Source: Butyrivibrio sp. INlla16
Lineage (GTDB): Bacteria; Bacillota; Clostridia; Lachnospirales; Lachnospiraceae
Assembly: GCF_900104155.1 (NCBI RefSeq)
Contig: NZ_FMYB01000036.1
Span: 1 to 45,484 of the forward strand
Direction: 5' to 3'
DNA length: 45,484 bases
The notes below the pieces were generated by a model. The model saw nothing but the letters and a program-made list of their open reading frames with translations. It did no database searches and was not told the origin of the DNA. Positions 7,784 through 15,947 of the stretch are shown in pieces. Every line of letters begins with the position of its first letter. The first letter of the stretch is position 1. The translations under genes and the position numbers were made by a program.

Positions 7784-9030
7784 AGTGGAAAAGAGTGCTT
7801 TCCGCCATACTGACAGTAATGGTGCTAATATGTGCGATGTCCTGCGGGAAAAAGCAGGATAAGCAAAACGCATCGGGAGTGGATCCGGAGACGGCGCCTC
7901 ATATAACATTGGCGCTAAGAGCCGGTATTTACTCCGATGTGATAAAATCCTGCCTTGTTCAGTTTGAAGAAGAGAACCAGGTTATTTGTGATGTGCTGGA
8001 ACTTGGAGAAGAAGAACTTCACAATGGGATTATTGAAAATGCTTCTAAAGCTGAAGGCGCATATGATCTGTGTATGATAGACGGCTCCTGGAAAGCTGAG
8101 CTTGCTGCAAATACTGCACTTTTAAACCTTTCAAAAGAAGGCTATGAGCTTGACGATGACATAATAAAAGCAACTACAGCCATTTGCTATGATGAAAATG
8201 ATGTTTATGTTGCGCCTTATTACGGTAATGTAACAGTACTTCTTTTCAATAAAAATCTTGTGGAGAAGGCGGGCTATACTGTGGACCGGCTTTCGTCTCT
8301 AGAAGAGATATATGAGGTGTGTAAGGCATCACAGGATAGAGGAAATCTGGGCTTTATGTACAGGGGCGATTCACCGAATAATTATGTGGTGGATTTTCTT
8401 CCGATTCTCAGATCCTACGGCGGCTGGGTTGTTGATGAAAATAACAATCCCACTGTGGATACTGCTGAATTCAGGGAAGCACTCGCTTTTTACAAGAAGC
8501 TTATTGCTACAGGAAAATCGGAAAGCAGAGATGATCTTATAATGGCGATCGACAACGGAGCAGCTACTATGGCGGTAGGCTGGCCGGGGTGGTATACGCC
8601 TACAAAGAGATCAGCATCTGACTACATTGCACTTACGGGAAAAGCGTTCAGTGACTCTGAAGGGTATAATGCAAATGTATATGGTATATGGACCATAGGT
8701 GTTCCTGTAAATAGCCAAAATAAGGAATTGGCAGTGAAGCTTGTTAAGTATCTGATGGATCCCGAAGTTCAAAAAAGAACAATAGAATACGGAGGCGTTC
8801 CCTGCAGATATTCAAGCCTGACTGATGAGAAGGTTCTGGCAGATAATCCTCCGCTAAAAGCGGTCTGTGCTGCTCTTGAAAACGGCGTTTACAGACCGGA
8901 TATGGAAGAGTGGACCGATTTTTATACAATACTCGGAAATAAGATGGAGCTTATCATAAACGGGGAGAAAGATATAGACGAAGGGCTTTCTGAGGCACAG
9001 GCAGAGCTTGAGGAGATGCTCCGTAAATAA
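7780..9030 (+). CDS. Extracellular solute-binding lipoprotein (family 1), no permease nearby
   Basis: This 416-residue protein has a lipoprotein signal peptide with its cleavage Cys at position 22 (AMSC followed by GKKQDKQ). The mature part has the periplasmic-binding-protein fold signals of family 1 sugar binders: YDLCMIDGSWKAELAAN, VYVAPYYGNVTVLLFNKNLVEKAGY, AATMAVGWPGW and NKELAVKLVKYLMDPEVQ. Family members bring oligosaccharides to ABC permeases. No permease or ATPase gene is in the window. Instead it overlaps the HD-GYP gene by four bases and sits between GGDEF genes. A role as ligand receptor for membrane cyclic-di-GMP enzymes is therefore an inference worth testing. It could equally serve a distant shared permease. 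Its stop is one base from the convergent minus-strand GGDEF stop. Confidence 0.85.
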   Translation: MKWKRVLSAILTVMVLICAMSCGKKQDKQNASGVDPETAPHITLALRAGIYSDVIKSCLVQFEEENQVICDVLELGEEELHNGIIENASKAEGAYDLCMIDGSWKAELAANTALLNLSKEGYELDDDIIKATTAICYDENDVYVAPYYGNVTVLLFNKNLVEKAGYTVDRLSSLEEIYEVCKASQDRGNLGFMYRGDSPNNYVVDFLPILRSYGGWVVDENNNPTVDTAEFREALAFYKKLIATGKSESRDDLIMAIDNGAATMAVGWPGWYTPTKRSASDYIALTGKAFSDSEGYNANVYGIWTIGVPVNSQNKELAVKLVKYLMDPEVQKRTIEYGGVPCRYSSLTDEKVLADNPPLKAVCAALENGVYRPDMEEWTDFYTILGNKMELIINGEKDIDEGLSEAQAELEEMLRK

Positions 9031-9031
9031 T

Positions 9032-10723
9032 CTATATCCTTGCAACTATGCCGAGCTTTGCGTGCATGAGCTTTTTGTTTTCATACATTCGCTTATCGGC
9101 AAGCAGATAAACACTGTGAGAGTTTTTCTGCTCCACTTCAGTGCTGAAGGCATAACCGGAAGCTACGCTTCTTCTGTAGCCGGGATACAGAACATTTTTC
9201 ACCTCAAGCGCGTCTTTAAACCTTGTTAAAAGAGTATCCACTTCATCAAAATGTTCCTTTTTGAGAATTGCCACAAACTCATCGCCACCTATCCTGGCGA
9301 TGAAAGCTTTGTCATCAAAACACTGTTTAAGAACCTGAGAGAATTCCAATAAATATTTATCTCCTGCGGCATGTCCGTCGCTATCGTTAATTTCCTTAAG
9401 GCCGTTAAGATCAAGGCTTACTATGCAGTAGTCGTCATCGCTTTTGTCCAAATCTTCCAGATACTTATCATAGCGTGATCTGTTTGGAAGATCTGTCAGT
9501 CCGTCTGCATAAGCAAGGTGTGTCAGAGACGCATACTCTTTTCTCATGGCGAAGGATTCCGACAAGTAAATGAAATAGTTAATGAGGTTTGCGAAAACGA
9601 ATATCAGTCCTGCCATCGGAATCATGCGTATTGTCAGGAATGATGAGGGAACAATATTCCTTATTTCCAGAGAAAAAGCGGCATAGTTGATTATGTATGA
9701 CAGAGCAAAAACAGAAAGACCGAGTAACTGTATTACCTCGGCAGGCGCAAGCTTTTTTTGCTTAAAATCTTTAAAGAAGATGATAAGCATGAAGAAGGAA
9801 CATAATATGGATATGCACTGATAATACGGCAACGTGCGATTCATATGGATGACACCTGTGAAATGAAGCACGATAAGACCTATACAAATGAAGGAACTGG
9901 TGCAGGACACCACCATAAATATCCAATCTCTGTAATGTTGTTGAATACAACTAACGATCAGGTAAGTAAGCGGAACCATAAGATAAAGAGAGACATACTC
10001 GATTTCGGTCGCTTTGCTTTTGGTGTCGATGAAAAAGTCGATCAGCCTGAAGTAACCCAAGAGCCATAATCCCAGATCAATAAACAGGACTGATGCAAAG
10101 AGCTGGGAAAGAATATTGGGCAGAGTTTTGTAAAAACTTAAGGTGATAATCAGAAAAGCAGCACCAAAAATAATCAGGAAAATTCCCGAAGCAAGAGGGA
10201 ACATATTATGGAATATGTAGAAGCGCATAACATCGTGATAATCTCCATATACAGGCGCCACGAAGTAGTTGTAGAAACTATCTTCTTCCACATAGAGAAC
10301 AAGCCTCAATTCCATAGGATGATCTTTTTCGGGAACAGGAACAACGTGGTAACTGCAGCCAATGTAATCCCCGTTTTTCAGCAAATCTTTATATTCGGAA
10401 TGGACGAGTTCATTATCAATAAACAGGTCAAATGCAGAATATCTTGAGAGGAACATCAACGTAGGAAAATCGAAGGAACTGCTCTCGGGAATGGTCCTTG
10501 AGAGAACAATGGTATCTACCTTTTTTGATGCATAGTTAAGAGCCTTCGGGATATCGTAAAGAGTGATATTCTCGAAGCTTTCTTCGTTAAATTCAACAGA
10601 CCATTCTTTATCAAATGTGTATATCTTTCCTGCATTAGCCGGATAGAATAAAAAGTGGCATATAGTTACAAGAAGCAGGAAGGTAAGAAGTGCAATTATA
10701 AGGAATTTGATTCGTTTAATCAT
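9032..10723 (-). CDS. Diguanylate cyclase with DISM-like extracellular sensor and 7TM region
   Basis: The start is at 10723, where AAGGAGGTGTACCTGCAG precedes ATG. The reading frame could extend 16 codons further. The 563-residue product begins with a signal-anchor helix. An extracellular beta-rich domain of about 150 residues follows (EWSVEFNE, IPESSSFDFPTLMFLSRYS, FDLFIDNELVHSEY). Then come about seven hydrophobic helices and a C-terminal GGDEF domain with intact ARIGGDEF (GGDEF at 479-483). The RxxD inhibitory site is absent. The layout is that of 7TMR-DISM sensors, whose outer domain is thought to bind carbohydrates or similar ligands. It overlaps the upstream GGDEF gene by eight bases and so is translationally coupled to it. 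Confidence 0.87.
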   Translation of the reverse strand: MIKRIKFLIIALLTFLLLVTICHFLFYPANAGKIYTFDKEWSVEFNEESFENITLYDIPKALNYASKKVDTIVLSRTIPESSSFDFPTLMFLSRYSAFDLFIDNELVHSEYKDLLKNGDYIGCSYHVVPVPEKDHPMELRLVLYVEEDSFYNYFVAPVYGDYHDVMRFYIFHNMFPLASGIFLIIFGAAFLIITLSFYKTLPNILSQLFASVLFIDLGLWLLGYFRLIDFFIDTKSKATEIEYVSLYLMVPLTYLIVSCIQQHYRDWIFMVVSCTSSFICIGLIVLHFTGVIHMNRTLPYYQCISILCSFFMLIIFFKDFKQKKLAPAEVIQLLGLSVFALSYIINYAAFSLEIRNIVPSSFLTIRMIPMAGLIFVFANLINYFIYLSESFAMRKEYASLTHLAYADGLTDLPNRSRYDKYLEDLDKSDDDYCIVSLDLNGLKEINDSDGHAAGDKYLLEFSQVLKQCFDDKAFIARIGGDEFVAILKKEHFDEVDTLLTRFKDALEVKNVLYPGYRRSVASGYAFSTEVEQKNSHSVYLLADKRMYENKKLMHAKLGIVARI

Positions 10724-12497
10724 CTGCAGGTACACCTCCTTCCTTCGAGGGTGTATTGCCCATAATGTCATTTACAAATCTGCCGATTTTGGAAGTGTGA
10801 TGCTTGTCTTTTTCTTCATACATGCGATTATCGGCAAGCACAAAAACGTCACCTGCATCGCTTCCCTGGACTTCACGGCTGTAGGCAAAGCCGCAGGATG
10901 CAGACAGATTAAGGTTTGTTTCATGACTGTTAAAAGCTTCCAGTCTTTCGCGCAGGTCATTGATCATTTTTTCGCAGATGCCTTCCTGAGGATTCTCTAT
11001 TGCCACAAGGAATTCATCACCGCCGGTTCTTCCTATCAGAGCTGCACCGGAAAAAGCCTGCTTCATGATGTCTGCGAAGGTCTTTAACATTCGGTCACCC
11101 TCCTGATGCCCCAGTGTGTCATTGACCGGTTTCAAATTATCCATATCGATCGAAATAATGGCGAAATTTCCCTGTACCGAGGCCATGTACTGCATGCATT
11201 TTGCACGGTTCATGAGTCCTGTGAGAGAGTCTGTATAGGCCAGACCTTCAAGGTGTTCCTTCATGTAGACGGAGTTTATATGCTCAATTCCATGATAGAA
11301 ATAGAATACAAACAGACAAAGAACAAAGCACAGTGCACCGATTGTCATGAAGTTTATATCAGCGTAAGCTTCACCGCCGGCCAAAAGGAATTTGAGCACA
11401 TTGTATTTTATGATATCAATTACCGAGCATACTATGAAAAGGGCAAGACCGAGTATAAGGATGCTGTCTGAAGTCATACCGACGTATTCCGGACTGTTCC
11501 TTCGTTCCTGATAATGCCTTATAACATCGGATATGATTTGAGGGAGCTCTACTACAGTTTCTACTATGGCCAGGACATGAAGTGTGGGCACAAAAATATT
11601 AATATGGATAATTCCGCTTATATGTAAGATGGTGGTAACTATCGGGAAAAGCGCATTTATAGCTATCAGAACCTTATTTAGATTGGTGTTAAGGCTTGGA
11701 TGCGATGAAATAAGAAAGGAAATAATAGCAAAAGGAATAGAGTACAGAGAAAAGTACTCTAGGAAATTGAAGAAGGCTTCATAATCCGAAAGGAAGCAAA
11801 ACAGGTCGTTGAAAGCAAGATTGTAGGCGCCAAGGAAAAAAGCTATCAATGATGTGAAGATCAGTGACAGGTCATGTCCGTGGTACATAAATAAATATGA
11901 TGACAGAGTCAGCAAAAGAAATGCAAAGATGATTTGGAAGCCCCCAATGAACAGAGGGAGGCGCTTTTTCTGTAATAAGAAACGCTCAAGTTCAAAACGA
12001 TTTCCGTAGTATACAGGTGAAAGACCGGAGAAAGCATCATCTTCCGTGACATCAAGTTTGATTGTCAGAGTTTTTCCGGCATATTGGCTGGCATTTTTGA
12101 TCGGAACAAAATTGTAGTGTTTGGGAAGGAGCCGACCGGAATCAAAATATTCGTTTCCATAGGTATAGATTACTTCATTATCTATGTATACAGTAACTAC
12201 GGAAAGGATTGTCCTGAACATGATACAGGCTGATGGCACCGACTCCGAAGGCATTTTTGTACTTAGGATTACAACATCGCCCTTTTGGGAATCTCCTATA
12301 TTCAGATCTTCAAGAGATGCATCATCTGCATGAAAATTTCCATGCCTTACAGACCATCCGTCTTCCAGGGTGGTCATATGATAGGTGTTTGGCGTGGTCA
12401 TAAATGAGCTGCCAAAAAGAATTAAAATTACCGGTATTACTACCAGCAAAATGGGCAGCAGCCACACGTTTATATGTAAATAATCGCGAAGTCGCAT
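10716..12497 (-). CDS. Second DISM-like membrane diguanylate cyclase
   Basis: The 593-residue protein has the same build as its downstream neighbour. It has an N-terminal anchor (VWLLPILLVVIPVILILFG), an extracellular beta-rich domain with the GWSVRHGNF, MPSESVPSACIMFRT and VTVYIDNEVIYTYGN elements, about seven membrane helices, and a GGDEF domain. The active loop GRTGGDEF is intact (GGDEF 492-496) and no RxxD inhibitory site precedes it. The two proteins look like diverged duplicates: both share the order '-W-V--' strand, P-E/S-S, FIDNE/YIDNE. The start lies behind CAGGAGAG. An extended -10 is visible upstream at 12516-12524. Its last codons overlap the start of the next GGDEF gene. Confidence 0.87.
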   Translation of the reverse strand: MRLRDYLHINVWLLPILLVVIPVILILFGSSFMTTPNTYHMTTLEDGWSVRHGNFHADDASLEDLNIGDSQKGDVVILSTKMPSESVPSACIMFRTILSVVTVYIDNEVIYTYGNEYFDSGRLLPKHYNFVPIKNASQYAGKTLTIKLDVTEDDAFSGLSPVYYGNRFELERFLLQKKRLPLFIGGFQIIFAFLLLTLSSYLFMYHGHDLSLIFTSLIAFFLGAYNLAFNDLFCFLSDYEAFFNFLEYFSLYSIPFAIISFLISSHPSLNTNLNKVLIAINALFPIVTTILHISGIIHINIFVPTLHVLAIVETVVELPQIISDVIRHYQERRNSPEYVGMTSDSILILGLALFIVCSVIDIIKYNVLKFLLAGGEAYADINFMTIGALCFVLCLFVFYFYHGIEHINSVYMKEHLEGLAYTDSLTGLMNRAKCMQYMASVQGNFAIISIDMDNLKPVNDTLGHQEGDRMLKTFADIMKQAFSGAALIGRTGGDEFLVAIENPQEGICEKMINDLRERLEAFNSHETNLNLSASCGFAYSREVQGSDAGDVFVLADNRMYEEKDKHHTSKIGRFVNDIMGNTPSKEGGVPADD

Positions 12498-12515
12498 AGC
12501 TCTCTCCTGATAATA

Positions 12516-12524
12516 AGTATATCA
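12516..12524 (-). promoter_or_regulatory. Extended -10 promoter element for the two-gene GGDEF operon
   Basis: On the minus strand TGATATACT (TGn plus TATACT) lies about 18 bases before the GGDEF start codon region. No good -35 is visible 17 bases upstream (TAAAAG), as is common for extended -10 promoters. Confidence 0.45.
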
Positions 12525-12589
12525 ATAAAAAAAACAGTCTTTTATAAAAAAACAGTTATATTTCTGAATTTTGTATTACCAGAAGAAGT

Positions 12590-12621
12590 AAAAAGACCTC
12601 ATCCGAGTGATGGATGAGGTC
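12590..12621 (-). terminator. Terminator after the TPM-domain gene
   Basis: A perfect 10-bp stem (GACCTCATCC at 12595-12604 with GGATGAGGTC at 12612-12621) has a seven-base loop. On the minus strand it is followed by five T residues. It separates the SPFH/zinc-ribbon/TPM operon from the GGDEF operon read in the same direction. Confidence 0.88.
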
Positions 12622-12630
12622 CGAGGATTT

Positions 12631-13446
12631 TTAAAAGCTTCCGCTGCTTCCGCCGTGGCTTGTTCCCGAAGAACCTGTATGGGTTGAAGAACCGCCGGTA
12701 TCCTTTGGCTTAGCATGCTTTGACAGAGTTTTTCTTATAAATCTGTCGTGGTGTCCGGTTAGGGACAGACCATTTTGTGAATAATTCGAAGCTCCGGTTT
12801 CTCTGTGAACCGTGTGGAGCTGCGCAATAAATATGAAAAGCGGAATCAGTGCAAGTAAAAGACCTGCAAGAATACAGATTCCGAGTTTCCCTGCTGTGAA
12901 GGTGTGGGAGTCAATATCATCCTGAAGCTTTCTGCTGCAAGCAGAGATAAATTTATCGAAGGAGGAATAATAATTTCCTGCCGATAAATCGCTCTTGCAG
13001 GCATCAATCAGGTCTTCCTGATCTGAATCCGAGTACACCTGTATTGCAGAGCCGGTTGTTGTAATATGCCATTGTCTGGAGGTTATATCAATCAGAAAGA
13101 GAATTCCGTCGTGTTTTTCTCCAATGCCATATCCGTTATAGTCGTAGAAATCGTCGGCATAGGCCTCAACATCGCGGCTTCCGAGACTGTCTACGGTAAC
13201 AATGACAATGGCGGAATTATACTCGTTTTCCACCTGATAGATATGAGTTGCCAGAGCGTTCTCTTCGTCATCCGTCAGCAGATCGGCGGCATCGATTACA
13301 GGGAAAAGTGATCCGTCTACCGTATAAACGGGATCCACAAGACCCTCGGTGCCGGCCTTTACATTAAACGACAGGATGACTGGCAATGCCAGAATGAAGC
13401 ATAGCAGCATGGCCGTAATGATATTCAGTTGTTTTTTATGATTCAT
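12631..13446 (-). CDS. TPM-domain membrane protein, YdjH/YgcG-like
   Basis: This 271-residue protein has an N-terminal signal or anchor helix (residues 9-27) and an extracytoplasmic TPM (TLP18.3/Psb32/MOLO-1) domain. Domain markers are VIDAADLLTDDEENALATHI, YNSAIVIVTVDSLG, FYDYNGYGIGEKHDGILFLI and RQWHITTTG. A membrane helix (about 186-211) follows, then a cytoplasmic tail ending in Gly/Ser-rich repeats (GGSS, TSHGGSSGSF). This is the typical end of YgcG-type proteins. In Bacillus subtilis YdjH is of this kind and works with YdjG and the SPFH protein YdjI. The same three kinds of gene stand together here. The start is 22 bases after the zinc-ribbon gene, so it is the third gene of the operon. 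Confidence 0.85.
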   Translation of the reverse strand: MNHKKQLNIITAMLLCFILALPVILSFNVKAGTEGLVDPVYTVDGSLFPVIDAADLLTDDEENALATHIYQVENEYNSAIVIVTVDSLGSRDVEAYADDFYDYNGYGIGEKHDGILFLIDITSRQWHITTTGSAIQVYSDSDQEDLIDACKSDLSAGNYYSSFDKFISACSRKLQDDIDSHTFTAGKLGICILAGLLLALIPLFIFIAQLHTVHRETGASNYSQNGLSLTGHHDRFIRKTLSKHAKPKDTGGSSTHTGSSGTSHGGSSGSF

Positions 13447-13468
13447 ATTCCTATCCCTTAATGTATTA

Positions 13469-14551
13469 TTAGCTGATAATGATGAGACAGATGATTATGG
13501 AAATAAGTGTAAATCCAAGCGCTGAAAGGATATAGAGTACGGCAGCTCGTCCCTTACTTACAGGAAGGTTGCCGACAAATTTACCGCTCTGACCGTTCAT
13601 TGCGAACAGATAGTTGTTTCCGTTCCAGGAAGTGTTTAACAGCCATACCGGATAGAGCGCATATTTGTGTGAAAGACTGCGCACCTGTTTGTTTCTGGTA
13701 ATGGGTGTTACTGATGAATAGCCGGTTACGGTATTTCTGATATCGTTTTCAACCGTGTTCTCCATACGATTCACGATGTGCGTCTTGGTTTCCTCTACAT
13801 CAACGTCGTATCTGTTTGCAAGAAATCCTGCAAGATATCCGCTGTTGAAGGGAACCGCCTCGGAAAAGTTGAAGGGTTCGATGGATTCCATAAGATCATC
13901 GGGCATCTCTTTTGAAGCGTCATGGGGTACATGACTGAATTCTTCGTGACCGGATCTGTCAACCTCGTAAAAACTGGTTTCTGTGTAATTGTAGTCGCTG
14001 TCACTCCAGGTTCTGACCTTTGTTGCTTCGAATCTGTAGTCAGCATCTATCTTTGCATCATAAAGCCAGTACGGAATATAAATTCCGCGAATTTTGTCTA
14101 TATGATTCTGCGCAAAGAAAACCCTGGGTAAAAGCAATTTTCCTTTAACATAGCCGGCATAGCTGTCCATGGCGTCCTGCTTACTTTTCTTAAACGGAAT
14201 GACATAGTCGGGGCGAAGGTCACCGGCGAACTTTTCTTTTACAACAACATTGTTGCTGCAAAAAGGGCAGGTGAGGGATCCTTCAGTCTCAGAGGCGACT
14301 ATCTCACCTCCGCAGGACTGACAAGAATACACCACCATACCATCGGTTTCGCCGGGTTTCCATTCTGTGCCTTCCGAAAGCCATTCATTGCTGTCTGCTT
14401 TTGCATCCTTGTCCTGTTCCTCCTGTCTGGGGGCTTTGTAATCACTAACCTTTATTTTTGTGTCGCAATAAGGACAAAGCAGCATCTGACTGCCGGCATC
14501 AAAATTCATTACCCCTCCGCACGAGGGGCATTCATATTCGGTTAATCCCAT
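13469..14551 (-). CDS. Zinc-ribbon membrane protein, YdjG-like
   Basis: The 360-residue product opens with a TFIIB-type zinc ribbon (C8, C11, C26, C29: ECPSCGG, LLCPYCD). A second ribbon follows around residues 75-100 (YSCQSCGGEIV, LTCPFCSNN). A central domain of about 200 residues (FFAQNHIDKIRGIYIPYWLYDAKID, YPVWLLNTSWNGNNYLFAMNGQ) leads to one C-terminal membrane helix (336-358). This order is that of YdjG-type proteins, in which the ribbons face the cytoplasm. It lies between SPFH and TPM genes with gaps of 34 and 22 bases. YdjG is reported to help recruit the SPFH partner to the membrane in Bacillus. The same job here is inference from gene order. Confidence 0.82.
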   Translation of the reverse strand: MGLTEYECPSCGGVMNFDAGSQMLLCPYCDTKIKVSDYKAPRQEEQDKDAKADSNEWLSEGTEWKPGETDGMVVYSCQSCGGEIVASETEGSLTCPFCSNNVVVKEKFAGDLRPDYVIPFKKSKQDAMDSYAGYVKGKLLLPRVFFAQNHIDKIRGIYIPYWLYDAKIDADYRFEATKVRTWSDSDYNYTETSFYEVDRSGHEEFSHVPHDASKEMPDDLMESIEPFNFSEAVPFNSGYLAGFLANRYDVDVEETKTHIVNRMENTVENDIRNTVTGYSSVTPITRNKQVRSLSHKYALYPVWLLNTSWNGNNYLFAMNGQSGKFVGNLPVSKGRAAVLYILSALGFTLISIIICLIIIS

Positions 14552-14585
14552 AGATAATTTCCTAAACTATTATTTCTGCCGATAA

Positions 14586-15791
14586 TTATGGTCTGGGCTG
14601 ACCACAGTTTGAACAGAATTTTCCGCTGTTAACAGTTCCGCATGAGCATGTCCAGTCTGCGCTGGGCTTGGGCTGACCGCAATTTGAGCAGAAATTGCCG
14701 TTGTTAACGGTTCCGCATGCACATGTCCAACCACCTTGGCTCTGAGGCTGCATCTGAGGAGCTGCCTGTGCAGGCTGTGCCTGCTGACCCATAGCGAAGA
14801 GTCCGGCTGCGTTTGCGCCGCCTGCCTGCTGTGCCATGTTCATTCCTGCAAATGCCATCATAGGACCTGTTGATGTGTTCTTAGCGGCATCCTGCATAGC
14901 CTGTGCCTGTGCGCCTACAAGAGTAGCGGCTGCCATGTTGGGATTTGAAAGAACAGCATTCTTCTGAAGCTCTTTGATCATCTTTTCATCTTCTTCAGAA
15001 GCGTTTACGGAGTTGATACCGAATGTGGAAATTCTGATTCCGTAAGTGTCGCCCCATTTAGCTGAAAGAACTTCGTTCAGTGCGTCAGCGATCTCTGTGG
15101 TGTGTCCGGGAAGAGCACTGTAACGAACGCCTGTCTCTGAAATCTTTGCAAATGCGGGCTGAAGAGCTGTAAGAAGCTCACTCTTAAGCTGAGATTCGAT
15201 ATTCTCTCTCTTGTACTCTCCTGTGAAGTTTCCGCAGAGATTGGTATAGAAGAGAATGGGATCTACGATCTTGTAACTGTATTCACCGTGGCAACGGATG
15301 GAGATATCAACGTCGAGGCCGATGTTTTTATCTACAACACGGAAAGGAACCGGATTAGCGGTACCGTACTTGTTGCCGATGATATCCTTGGTGTTGATAT
15401 AGTAAATGCGCTGGTCGTTAGCGGCATCTCCGCCGAAACTGATACGCTTACCGATCTTTTTAAAGGTTTCCTTGATGTTGGAAGAGAGGCTTCCGTAGAA
15501 GAGAGAAGGCTCTGTGCTTACATCATATACGAACTCACCGGGCTCAGCGCAGATTTCAGTTACTTTTCCCTGATCAACGAGAATCATGCACTGCCCGTCA
15601 GCAACTGCTATTATTGAACCGTTGGAAATGATGTTATCATTACCCTTGGTGTTGGAGCTTCCTCTGCCGGTACGCTTAACGCCCTTAACGGCAAGTGTGT
15701 CAGTAGGAATAGCATCACAATAGAAATAGTCTCTCCAGGAATCAGCGAGAACACTTGAAGCAGCTCCGACTCCAGCTTGTAAAATACCCAT
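14586..15791 (-). CDS. SPFH-domain protein with double zinc ribbon, YdjI-like
   Basis: The 401-residue protein has an SPFH (band 7-like) domain over roughly residues 30-260: SIIAVADGQCMILVDQGKVTE, AEPGEFVYDVSTEPS, PVPFRVVDKNIGLDVDISIR. A coiled or Ala/Gln-rich stretch follows (QAQAMQDAAKN, AGMNMAQQAGGANAAGLFAMGQQAQPAQ). The end holds two near-identical C-x-C-x8-C-x2-C zinc ribbons (WTCACGTVNNGNFCSNCGQ and WTCSCGTVNSGKFCSNCGQ), a recent internal duplication. This is the 'virion core protein' YdjI type, a flotillin-like scaffold. It has no membrane helix, so membrane binding should come from the two partner proteins encoded next. The start follows AAAGGAGGAAATTTTTG. It is the first gene of the operon, with a promoter at 15874-15902. 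Confidence 0.88.
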   Translation of the reverse strand: MGILQAGVGAASSVLADSWRDYFYCDAIPTDTLAVKGVKRTGRGSSNTKGNDNIISNGSIIAVADGQCMILVDQGKVTEICAEPGEFVYDVSTEPSLFYGSLSSNIKETFKKIGKRISFGGDAANDQRIYYINTKDIIGNKYGTANPVPFRVVDKNIGLDVDISIRCHGEYSYKIVDPILFYTNLCGNFTGEYKRENIESQLKSELLTALQPAFAKISETGVRYSALPGHTTEIADALNEVLSAKWGDTYGIRISTFGINSVNASEEDEKMIKELQKNAVLSNPNMAAATLVGAQAQAMQDAAKNTSTGPMMAFAGMNMAQQAGGANAAGLFAMGQQAQPAQAAPQMQPQSQGGWTCACGTVNNGNFCSNCGQPKPSADWTCSCGTVNSGKFCSNCGQPRP

Positions 15792-15873
15792 ACAAAAATT
15801 TCCTCCTTTTTAATAAGTTTTACCTTTTTATATTGTGGTCTTTTTGTCAGACCATTATTGAATACTGATAAAA

Positions 15874-15902
15874 ATTATACCACAATTAAGATATAATTAT
15901 AA
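15874..15902 (-). promoter_or_regulatory. Sigma-A-type promoter of the SPFH operon
   Basis: On the minus strand TTATAA (15897-15902), a 17-base spacer and a perfect TATAAT (15874-15879) precede the SPFH gene by about 80 bases. An inverted pair TTGTGGT/ACCACAA (15833-15839 and 15879-15885) overlaps the -10 and could be a control site. Confidence 0.6.
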
Positions 15903-15947
15903 AATAAGATGTACAAATTAAATGGGGTTAAGTTGCCAATTGCAGCG

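Noticed and set aside
9845..11784. Plus-strand open frames across the minus-strand GGDEF operon
   Set aside because: They have no ribosome binding sites or motifs and are fully covered by two clear GGDEF genes.
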